Part shown: positions 55,826 to 63,700 of the stretch, piece after piece
Layout of the letters: each line of letters opens with the position of its first letter
Numbering within the stretch: position 1 is the stretch's first letter
From: Curtobacterium pusillum
GTDB taxonomy: Bacteria; Actinomycetota; Actinomycetes; Actinomycetales; Microbacteriaceae
DNA length: 64,000 nucleotides
Direction of reading: 5' to 3'
NCBI RefSeq assembly: GCF_007680845.1
Contig: NZ_VEIY01000007.1
Span: 62,001-126,000, forward strand
Notes under the pieces: model-generated
Databases searched by the model: none
What the model saw: the letters and a program-made list of their open reading frames with translations, nothing else
What the model was told of the DNA's origin: nothing
Made by a program: the position numbers and the translations under genes

Positions 55826-57378
55826 TGTCCACCACCAGACGCCTGTCCCCGATCCGGGTCGGCCTCGCGGTCGTGCTGACCGCGGCCGTGGCCGTCGCCG
55901 GCTACGCCGGGTTCGACCGCTGGCAGTCCGCCCAGGCCGCCGAGACCGAGAAGTCCTGGTTCGCCGCCTACACGGACGTGACCGTCACCCCGACGTTCGC
56001 GTTCGAGGACGTCAAGTCCGCCAAGGGCCGCGACGTCATGCTCTCCTTCGTCGTCGCCGACCACGACGCCGCGTGCACCCCGACGTGGGGCTCGTACTAC
56101 TCGCTGCAGGGTGCGTCGGACCAGCTCGACCTCGACCGGCGCATCGCCCGGTTGCAGCAGCAGAAGGGTGCGGTCGGCGTGTCCTTCGGCGGCCTCACGA
56201 ACGACGAGCTCGCCACGACCTGCACGGACACCTCTGATCTGGTGAGCGCGTACGCGAAGGTCGTGGACCGCTACGACGTCAGCACGGTCGACTACGACGT
56301 CGAGGGCGACGACCTCACGAACCACGCCGCGGGTCAGCGTCGGGCTGCCGCCGTGAAGGAGCTGCAGGACGAGCGACGTGCCGCGGGGCACCCGCTCGCC
56401 GTGTGGCTGACGCTGCCGGCCGCGCCGTCGGGGCTCACGAGCGACGGCACGACCGCGGTCGCGCAGTTCCTCAAGGCCGGGGTCGACCTCGCCGGGGTGA
56501 ACGCGATGACGATGGACTACGGGGACGGCAAGGGCGCGAGCCAGAGCATGTACTCCGCCTCGGTCCAGACCCTGCAGGAGGTGCACCGTCAGCTCGGCGT
56601 CCTGTACCAGCGCGCCGGGACGCCGCTCTCCGATGCGACCCTGTGGCACAAGACCGGCGCGACCCCGATGATCGGCCAGAACGACGTGCAGGACGAGGTC
56701 TTCACCCTCGCCGACGCGAAGGAGCTCAACACGTGGGCGCGTGACCGCGGGCTCGGCCGGATGTCGATGTGGTCGCTCAACCGCGACACCACGTGCGGGA
56801 CGAACTACGTGAACCTGTCCACCGTGTCGGACTCCTGCTCCGGGGTCGACCAGGGCGGGGTGCTGTACGCGGACGTCCTCGGCAAGGGCTTCACCGGAGG
56901 CGTCCTCGCCGCCGCGTCGGACGTCACGACCGCGGAGCCGTCCGCGACCGTGCAGCCCACCGACGACCCGAAGACCAGCCCGTACCCGGTCTGGAGCACG
57001 GACGCGTCGTACCTCGAGGGCACCAAGATCGTCTGGCACCACAACGTCTACGAGGCGAAGTGGTGGACCTCCGGCGACCTGCCCGACGACCCGGTGCTCA
57101 GCGCGTACGAGACGCCGTGGCAGCTCGTCGGTCCTGTACTGAAGGGCGAGAAGCCCGTCGCGCAGCTCACCCTGCCGGCCGGGACGTACGAGGAGTGGTC
57201 CGGGACGAAGCAGTACGACACCGGCACGCGGGTCCTGTTCGACGGGGTGCCGTACCGGGCGAAGTGGTGGAACACGGGCGACAGCCCGGAGGCCTCCACC
57301 AGCGACCCGGACGGGTCGCCCTGGGTGCGGCTCAAGGACGCCGAGATCAAGCAGATCCTGCAGGACGCGGCCGGGTGA
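55825..57378 (+). CDS. Secreted GH18-family protein with two chitin-binding (CBM5/12-like) modules
   Basis: 517 residues; the ATG shares a base with the glycosyltransferase stop. A signal peptide or anchor (about 10-38) precedes a TIM-barrel domain (about 45-370) with the GH18 motif VDYDVE (Asp156, Asp158, acid Glu160), MLSFVVAD and MTMDYGDG. Two C-terminal modules, PVWSTDASYLEGTKIVWHHN...AKWWTSGD and EEWSGTKQYDTGTRVLFDGV...AKWWNTGD, are CBM5/12-type chitin/cellulose binders with conserved Trp pairs. Similar bacterial GH18 proteins hydrolyse chitin or beta-1,6-GlcNAc polymers. Coupling to a synthase suggests processing of its product (inference). The stop lies in the hairpin at 57376. Confidence 0.87.
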   Translation: MSTTRRLSPIRVGLAVVLTAAVAVAGYAGFDRWQSAQAAETEKSWFAAYTDVTVTPTFAFEDVKSAKGRDVMLSFVVADHDAACTPTWGSYYSLQGASDQLDLDRRIARLQQQKGAVGVSFGGLTNDELATTCTDTSDLVSAYAKVVDRYDVSTVDYDVEGDDLTNHAAGQRRAAAVKELQDERRAAGHPLAVWLTLPAAPSGLTSDGTTAVAQFLKAGVDLAGVNAMTMDYGDGKGASQSMYSASVQTLQEVHRQLGVLYQRAGTPLSDATLWHKTGATPMIGQNDVQDEVFTLADAKELNTWARDRGLGRMSMWSLNRDTTCGTNYVNLSTVSDSCSGVDQGGVLYADVLGKGFTGGVLAAASDVTTAEPSATVQPTDDPKTSPYPVWSTDASYLEGTKIVWHHNVYEAKWWTSGDLPDDPVLSAYETPWQLVGPVLKGEKPVAQLTLPAGTYEEWSGTKQYDTGTRVLFDGVPYRAKWWNTGDSPEASTSDPDGSPWVRLKDAEIKQILQDAAG

Positions 57379-57425
57379 CGGACTGGAGGCGCGGTGCCAG
57401 CTGGCACCGTGCCTCCAGTCCGTCA
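57376..57425 (+). terminator. 50-bp near-perfect palindrome, shared hairpin family
   Basis: The left arm starts TGACGGACTGGAGGCGCGG, the right arm ends CCGTGCCTCCAGTCCGTCA; 24 of 25 pairs match. The TGA stop of the GH18 gene is the first triplet of the palindrome. The centre GGTGCCAGCTGGCACC is identical to that of the hairpin at 6867-6906. Confidence 0.8.
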
Positions 57426-57547
57426 GCACCACGTTCGCGACATGTTCCCGGTACGTTCGCTGTACGCGTTCTCCCCGACCCCGTTCGGGGCTCCCGCGGA
57501 GTCACTCGTTTCCGATACGCTGGTGCGCCAAGAGGAGGAGGTCCACG

Positions 57548-58027
57548 ATGCCAGATCCAGTGGTCCCGCAGCCGGACGGTCAGAAGACCCCTGAGCAGCG
57601 GCTGGTCGACACCACACTGACCTTCAGCATGGACATGGGGGCGGCGCTCACCGCCGAGTCCGGTGTGTCCGCCGAAGAGCGTGAGGCGATCAACGCCCTG
57701 CCCTCGGGATCGGCGCTGCTCGTCGTCCGTCGTGGTCCGAACGTCGGGGCGCGGTTCCTGCTCGACTCGGACGTCACCACGGCCGGACGCCACCCCGACG
57801 CCGACATCTTCCTCGACGACGTCACGGTCTCGCGGAAGCACGCCGAGTTCCTCCGGCACGGCACGGCCTTCACCGTGAAGGACAACGCGTCGCTGAACGG
57901 CACCTACTTCGACGGGGCTCGCATCGACGAAGCCCTGCTCACCGACGGGTCCGAGGTGCAGGTCGGCAAGTTCCGGCTCACCTTCTACGCCTCCCGGGTC
58001 GACCTGGCGCGCCTGGCGAACGCGTAG
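57548..58027 (+). CDS. garA: FHA-domain regulator, GarA/OdhI-like
   Basis: 159 residues with a strong AGGAGGAGG ribosome site. The N-terminal motif VDTTLTF places Thr22-Thr23 where GarA/OdhI carry the ETT motif phosphorylated by PknB/PknG. The FHA domain (about 55-145) has GRHPDAD (80-86), SRKH (95-98) and NGT (117-119), all phosphothreonine-binding residues. In corynebacteria and mycobacteria the unphosphorylated protein inhibits 2-oxoglutarate dehydrogenase, and phosphorylation closes the FHA domain on its own tail. The next gene overlaps its stop. GATACGCT about 40 nt upstream is the likely -10. Confidence 0.9.
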   Translation: MPDPVVPQPDGQKTPEQRLVDTTLTFSMDMGAALTAESGVSAEEREAINALPSGSALLVVRRGPNVGARFLLDSDVTTAGRHPDADIFLDDVTVSRKHAEFLRHGTAFTVKDNASLNGTYFDGARIDEALLTDGSEVQVGKFRLTFYASRVDLARLANA

Positions 58028-58731
58028 TGGCCGCACGGTCCGCCGCGGCCCGGGCGGGGTCCGCGGTCCCGGACCTGCTCACGATCGGGCAGGTCCTCGC
58101 ACGCCTCAAACCGGAGTTCCCGGACCTGTCGAGCTCGAAGCTCCGCTTCCTCGAAGAACGCGAGCTCGTCACGCCCGTCCGCACGGCGAGCGGGTACCGC
58201 AAGTTCTCGGCGGCGGACCTCGACCGGCTCCGGGTGATCCTCGGACTGCAGCGTGACCACTACCTCCCGCTCAAGGTCATCAAGGACTACCTCGCCGACC
58301 TCGACGCCGGGCGCGACCCCGTGCTGCCCGGCGGTGGGGACGCCCCGAAGCCCTCGATCCTCGGGCGTGAACGGCGGTACACCCGCGACGAGACGGTCCG
58401 TGCCGCCGGCGCGACGCCGATGCTCCTCGCCGACGCCGTCTCCGCCTCGCTGCTCCCCGCGTCGGACACGTACGGCGACGACGCCGTCGGCGTGCTCAAG
58501 GCGCTCGTCGAGCTCCAGCGCACCGGCATCGAGCCGCGCCACCTCCGCACGATGCGCACCGTCGCCGAGCGTGAGGTCGGGCTCATCGAGTCGGCGCTCA
58601 TGCCCGTCTCGCGGCGCGGTGACGCCACGTCCCGGGCGAAGGCGACGGAGCTCGCGCGGGAGATCGCCGGCCACCTCGAGGTGATCCGGTCGACCCTGAT
58701 CCGCACGGCGATCGGGCGTCTCGACGCATGA
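58027..58731 (+). CDS. ftsR: MerR family regulator FtsR-like (Rv1828 type)
   Basis: 234 residues from a GTG sharing a base with the garA stop. LTIGQVLARLKPEFPDLSSSKLRFLEERELVTPVRTASGYRKFSAADLDRL is the MerR winged helix with the PEFPD insertion found in FtsR. The C-terminal helical domain (about 110-234) is a coiled dimerisation region. In Corynebacterium the FtsR protein activates ftsZ and is needed for normal cell division; gene order with garA is conserved with Rv1827-Rv1828. Confidence 0.88.
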   Translation: MAARSAAARAGSAVPDLLTIGQVLARLKPEFPDLSSSKLRFLEERELVTPVRTASGYRKFSAADLDRLRVILGLQRDHYLPLKVIKDYLADLDAGRDPVLPGGGDAPKPSILGRERRYTRDETVRAAGATPMLLADAVSASLLPASDTYGDDAVGVLKALVELQRTGIEPRHLRTMRTVAEREVGLIESALMPVSRRGDATSRAKATELAREIAGHLEVIRSTLIRTAIGRLDA

Positions 58732-58912
58732 TCTCCGTCGTCCATCGGACTGGTGGGGTGTCGGTCCTCGGGCGTATCCTCGACACGCCGGACGCGCCGA
58801 GTCGGATGTCCCGCGCCGGAGCGGTCCGAGTCGCTACCGTGGACCTCGGAACAACTCTCAACCCGTCGTTGAACCTTCGGATGAGAGCTCGATCGTCGTG
58901 GAAGGCAGCCTG

Positions 58913-59473
58913 ATGAGTGGGAACGACACCCCCGGGACCGAGTCGGAGACGACCCGGTACGACCTCGGGCTGCTCTTCACCGACGGTCTGCCCGAGCACG
59001 ACGAGCAGAACGGGTACCGCGGCACCGTCGCTGCCCGTGCTGCTGGCATCTCCTACCGCCAGCTCGACTACTGGGCACGCACCGAGCTCGTCCAGCCGAC
59101 GATCCGTGGCGCTGCCGGGTCCGGGTCGCAGCGGCTGTACGGCTTCCGCGACATCCTCGTGCTCAAGCTCGTCAAGCGGCTCCTCGACACCGGCATCTCG
59201 CTGCAGCAGATCCGCACCGCGGTGAACCAGCTGCGTGAGTCCGGGGTGTCCGACCTCGCCCAGACGACGCTGATGTCCGACGGTGCCTCGGTGTACCTCT
59301 GCACTTCCGACGACGAGGTCATCGACCTGGTGTCCCGCGGGCAGGGCGTGTTCGGCATCGCGGTGGGGAAGGTCCTGCGGGAGGTCGAGACGTCCCTCGT
59401 GGAACTCGACGCGACGCCGGCGGCCGACCCCGACGACGAGCTGGCCGCGCGGCGCGCGACGCGCGCGTCCTAG
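58913..59473 (+). CDS. MerR family regulator, Rv1830-like
   Basis: 186 residues; GGAAGG precedes the ATG. LGLLFTDGLPEHDEQNGYRGTVAARAAGISYRQLDYWARTELVQPTIR is the HTH with the family's atypical N-terminus, and GSQRLYGFRDILVLKLVKRLLDTGISLQQIRTAV completes the winged helix. A C-terminal sensor-like region ends in an Ala/Arg-rich tail. Its place after garA and ftsR matches the mycobacterial cluster. The 181-bp gap before it contains no bifunctional-nuclease gene, which lies between these two regulators in mycobacteria (Rv1829). Confidence 0.87.
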   Translation: MSGNDTPGTESETTRYDLGLLFTDGLPEHDEQNGYRGTVAARAAGISYRQLDYWARTELVQPTIRGAAGSGSQRLYGFRDILVLKLVKRLLDTGISLQQIRTAVNQLRESGVSDLAQTTLMSDGASVYLCTSDDEVIDLVSRGQGVFGIAVGKVLREVETSLVELDATPAADPDDELAARRATRAS

Positions 59474-59533
59474 GGCGCCGGCGCGCCCGCCGGGCGCTGG
59501 CGCGCCCGCCCGCCGGGCCGGCCGGCCGTGCCC

Positions 59534-59624
59534 CCGAGCGGGCGAAATCTGTCACGCTCGGCGCTCCCCGGCGACGACTTCCGCCCGCTCGGCGGCGTGC
59601 ACGCGGCGTGTCGTGCCCGTTCGC
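59534..59624 (-). repeat. 90-bp palindrome-bounded intergenic element, copy C1
   Basis: In minus orientation it starts CCGCGAACGGGCACGACACG and ends GCCCGCTCGG, with internal GCCGAGCGGGCGGAAG and GCCGAGCGTGACAGAT. The left terminal repeat is degraded compared with A2. Between C1 and C2 (59625-59790) I see no gene, only the dyad ACCGAGACTCGG-like sequence near 59690. Confidence 0.75.
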
Positions 59625-59790
59625 GGCGCCCCGGCGGGGGTGATCACCGCTCCGACGGGGCCCGCTGATCGCCCGGGCTCGACCGAGACTCGGCACACCG
59701 GGTCGACGAGCGCCCGTCCGTTCCACCCCGCGGAACGCCTCGTCGTCGCTCACGGTGCGTACTCGGCCTCCACCGCGGAAGCTCTCGGCG

Positions 59791-59881
59791 CCGAGCGGTC
59801 AAGACACGCCGCGTGCGCATCGTCGAGCGGGCGGAACGGGCCGTCCGGCGCGCTCGACCGTGACGGAAAGTGCCCGGTCGG
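59791..59881 (+). repeat. 91-bp palindrome-bounded intergenic element, copy C2
   Basis: Starts CCGAGCGGTCAAGACACGCC and ends GTGCCCGGTCGG, with CGAGCGGGCGGAACGGG and CTCGACCGTGACGG inside. It is the most divergent copy but keeps length and motif order. Opposite orientation to C1; ends 24 bp before the stop of the ParA gene. Confidence 0.7.
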
Positions 59882-59904
59882 CGAAACGGCGGCGAGCCGC
59901 GCTC

Positions 59905-60717
59905 CTACGCGGCGCCGCCCTCGGCGTACGGGCCGATCTTGCCCGTGCGCATGATCCGCTCGAGCAACTGGTCGAAGTTCTTCGCCATCTCCTGCGCCGA
60001 CTCACCCGGCCACACGTGCAGGGGCTTCGCCGCACCCTGCGCCTGCTGCAACGACGTGCGCTCGGGCAGCTGCGGCGAGAGCACGAGCGGACCGAACATG
60101 TCCCGGAGCTCCTTGATGCGGAACTGGTGCTCGAGCGACTGCACCCGCGCCCGGTTCACGATGATGCCGAGCGGCTGCAGGCGGGGGGAGAGCCCGCGAC
60201 GGATCTCCTCGATCGCGCGTAGGGCCCGGTCGGCAGCGGCCACGGAGAACAGCCCTGGCTCGGTGACGACGGTCACCCGGTCGGACGCGGCCCAAGCGGT
60301 GCGGGTGAGCGCGTTGAGCGACGGCGCGCAGTCGATGAGCACGAGGTCGTAGTCCTGCTCGACGTTGGCCAGGGCCTCCTCGAGCTTCCAGATGTCGCGG
60401 ATCGAGGGGTGCGGGCCGTCGAAGTTGATGGCCGAGGGGGACCCGACCATGACGTCGATCTTGCCCTGGGAGCCCTTCGTCCACCCGGACGGGGCGATCG
60501 CCTGGCGGACGATCTTCTCCTTCGGGTTCTCGAGCACGTCGGCCACGTTGAGGTGGCCGGAGATGTTGATGTCGAGCCCGGTCGAGACGTCCGACTGCGG
60601 GTCGAGATCCACCACCAGCGTGCGCAGTCCCTTGGCGAACGCGGCCGAAGTCAGGCCGAGCGTCACCGTCGTCTTGCCGACACCACCCTTGAGGGAGCTC
60701 ACGCTGAGTACATGCAC
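59905..60717 (-). CDS. ParA/MinD family ATPase, orphan
   Basis: 270 residues from a GTG (60715-60717); an earlier in-frame GTG adds seven residues with no ribosome site. HVLSVSSLKGGVGKTTVTLGL holds the deviant Walker A (KGGVGKTT, 10-17, signature Lys present), LVVDLDPQSDVSTGLDI is the A' motif and DLVLIDCAPSLNAL the Walker B. No ParB gene or parS-like site lies next to it, so it is probably an orphan that positions another cargo. The -10 box TAACGT lies 8 nt before the start. Divergent from pyc with overlapping promoters. Confidence 0.87.
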   Translation of the reverse strand: MHVLSVSSLKGGVGKTTVTLGLTSAAFAKGLRTLVVDLDPQSDVSTGLDINISGHLNVADVLENPKEKIVRQAIAPSGWTKGSQGKIDVMVGSPSAINFDGPHPSIRDIWKLEEALANVEQDYDLVLIDCAPSLNALTRTAWAASDRVTVVTEPGLFSVAAADRALRAIEEIRRGLSPRLQPLGIIVNRARVQSLEHQFRIKELRDMFGPLVLSPQLPERTSLQQAQGAAKPLHVWPGESAQEMAKNFDQLLERIMRTGKIGPYAEGGAA

Positions 60718-60725
60718 GGTGAGCC

Positions 60726-60731
60726 ACGTTA
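60726..60731 (-). promoter_or_regulatory. -10 box TAACGT of the ParA gene
   Basis: On the minus strand TAACGT ends 8 nt before the GTG at 60717. The likely pyc -10 box TAGGGT (60739-60744) begins 7 bp away on the other strand. Confidence 0.45.
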
Positions 60732-60738
60732 CCGCCAC

Positions 60739-60744
60739 TAGGGT
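60739..60744 (+). promoter_or_regulatory. Probable -10 box TAGGGT of pyc
   Basis: TAGGGT is placed so that transcription would start near 60751, giving a leader of about 27 nt that includes the ribosome site GAAAGGGA before the GTG. Confidence 0.4.
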
Positions 60745-60777
60745 TGTGTCACCTCAACCCGGGCTGAAAGGGACCTC

Positions 60778-63700
60778 GTGTTCAACAAGATCCTGGTCGC
60801 CAATCGTGGCGAGATCGCGATCCGTGCATTCCGTGCGGCGTACGAACTGGGGGCCCGGACGGTCGCCGTCTACCCGTACGAGGACCGCGGCTCCCTGCAC
60901 CGGCTCAAGGCGGACGAGGCCTACCTGATCGGGGAGCGGGGGCACCCCGTCCGGGCGTACCTCGACGTCTCGGAGATCGTCCGCGTGGCGAAGGAGTCCG
61001 GCGCCGACGCGATCTACCCGGGCTACGGCTTCCTGTCCGAGAACCCGGAGCTCGCCGCCGCTGCCGCCGCTGCCGGGATCACTTTCATCGGGCCGGGCGA
61101 GCACGTGCTCGAGATGGCGGGCAACAAGGTCACCGCGAAGGAGCACGCGGTCGCGGCCGGCGTCCCGGTCCTCGCCAGCACCCCGGCGAGCCGGGACATC
61201 GACGAGCTCGTCGCCGGCGCGGACGCGGTCGGCTTCCCGGTGTTCGCGAAGGCCGTCGCCGGTGGCGGCGGTCGCGGGATGCGCCGTGTGGAGACGAAGC
61301 CGGAGCTGCGCGCCGCGCTGGAAGAGGCGATGCGCGAGGCCGACAGCGCCTTCGGCGACCCGACGATGTTCCTCGAGCAGGCCGTCATCCGGCCGCGCCA
61401 CATCGAGGTCCAGATCCTCGCCGACGCCACGGGCACGGACGAGGGCACGATCCACCTGTTCGAGCGCGACTGCTCGGTGCAGCGCCGCAACCAGAAGGTC
61501 GTCGAGATCGCCCCGGCGCCGAACCTCGACCCGGCCATCGCGGCAGCCCTGCACCGCGACGCCGTCGCCTTCGCCCGCTCGATCGGCTACGTCAACGCCG
61601 GCACGGTCGAGTTCCTCCTCGACACCGAGGGCGAACGAGCGGGCCAGCACGTCTTCATCGAGATGAACCCGCGCATCCAGGTCGAGCACACCGTCACCGA
61701 GGAAGTGACCGACGTCGACCTCGTGCAGTCGCAGATGCGCATCGCCGCCGGGCAGACCCTCGCCGACCTCGGCCTCTCGCAGGACACCGTCGCGGTGCAC
61801 GGTGCCGCGCTCCAGACCCGCATCACCACCGAGGACCCGACGCAGGGCTTCCGACCGGACACCGGCCGCATCACGACGTACCGCAGCCCCGGCGGCGCGG
61901 GCGTCCGACTCGACGGCGGCACCGTCGCGACCGGCGCGCAGATCAGCCCGCACTTCGACTCGATGCTCGCGAAGATGACCTGCCGCGGCCGGGACTTCCC
62001 GGCGGCCGTGGCCCGGGCGAAGCGTGCCCTCGCCGAGTTCCGCATCCGCGGTGTGTCCACGAACATCCCGTTCCTCCAGGCCGTGCTCGAGGACCCCGAC
62101 TTCGACCGCGGCGACGTCTCGACGAAGTTCATCGAGGAGCGCCCGCAGCTGTTCGGCGGCCACGTCTCGAAGGACCGCGGCACGAAGGTCCTCAACTGGC
62201 TCGCCGACGTCACGGTGAACAAGCCGAACGGCGAACGGCGTCCGCAGACCGTCGAGCCGAGTGAGAAGCTCCCGGCAGTGGACCTGACGAGCGGGCCGCC
62301 GCTGGGGCAGCGCGACCGGCTGCTCGAGATCGGGCCGGCCGAGTGGGCGAAGGCCCTCCGCGAGCAGACCGCCCTCGCCGTCACCGAGACCACGATGCGC
62401 GACGCGCACCAGTCGCTCCTCGCCACCCGCGTCCGCACGAAGGACCTCGTCGCGGTCGCCCCGCACGTCGCCCGGCTCACCCCGCAGCTGCTCAGCATGG
62501 AGGCGTGGGGCGGCGCCACCTACGACGTCGCGCTCCGGTTCCTCGGCGAGGACCCGTGGGAGCGCCTGGCGTCCCTGCGCGAGGCGATGCCGAACATCCC
62601 GATCCAGATGCTGCTGCGCGGCCGCAACACGGTCGGGTACACCCCGTACCCCACCGAGGTCACGGACGCCTTCGTCGCCGAGGCGGCACAGAGCGGCGTC
62701 GACGTCTTCCGCGTGTTCGACGCGCTCAACGACGTCAGCCAGTTGCGGCCGGCCCTGGAGGCGGTGCTCGCGACCGACACGGCCGTCGCCGAAGCGGCGC
62801 TCTGCTACACCGCCGACCTCCTCGACCCGTCGGAGCAGCTCTACACGCTCGACTACTACCTCCGCCTCGCGGAGCAGATGGTCGAGGCCGGTGCGCACGT
62901 CATCGGCATCAAGGACATGGCCGGGCTCCTCCGCGCCGGCGCGGCCGAGAAGCTGGTCACGGCGCTCCGCGAGCGCTTCGACCAGCCGGTGCACGTGCAC
63001 ACGCACGACACCGGGGGCGGTCAGCTCGCGACGCTCCTCGCCGCCGCACGCGCCGGGGCCGACGCGGTGGACGTCGCCGCGGCACCGATGGCCGGCACCA
63101 CGAGCCAGCCGAGCATGTCCGCGCTCGTCGCCGCCCTGGCGCACACCGAGCGCGACACCGGCCTCTCGCTGACCGCGGTCGGCGACCTCGAGCCCTACTG
63201 GGAGGCCGTCCGCCGCGCCTACGCGCCCTTCGAGTCCGGCCTGCCCGGTCCGACCGGCCGCGTCTACCACCACGAGATCCCGGGCGGGCAGCTGTCGAAC
63301 CTCCGGCAGCAGGCCATCGCGCTCGGGCTCGGCGACCGCTTCGAGCAGGTCGAGGACTGGTACGCCGAGGCGAACCGGATCCTCGGCCGTCCCACGAAGG
63401 TCACGCCGTCCTCGAAGGTGGTCGGCGACCTCGCCCTGCAGCTCGCCGCGGTCGACGCCGACCCGGTGGACTTCGAGCAGAACCCGCAGAAGTACGACAT
63501 CCCGGACTCCGTGGTCGGCTTCATGGCCGGCGAGCTCGGGGACCTCCCCGGCGGCTGGCCCGAGCCGTTCCGCTCGAAGGTGCTCGAGGGCCGCGACGTC
63601 CGGCTCGAGATCACCCCGGTGCCGGACGCCGAACGCGAGCACCTCAGCACGCCCGGCAAGGGGCGGCAACAGGCCCTCAACCGCCTGCTCTTCCCGCAGC

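Noticed and set aside
58728..58913. A 61-residue frame between ftsR and merR as the missing bifunctional nuclease
   Set aside because: It has no DUF151-like motif, is Arg/Ser-rich and overlaps promoter-like sequence; it is more likely non-coding.
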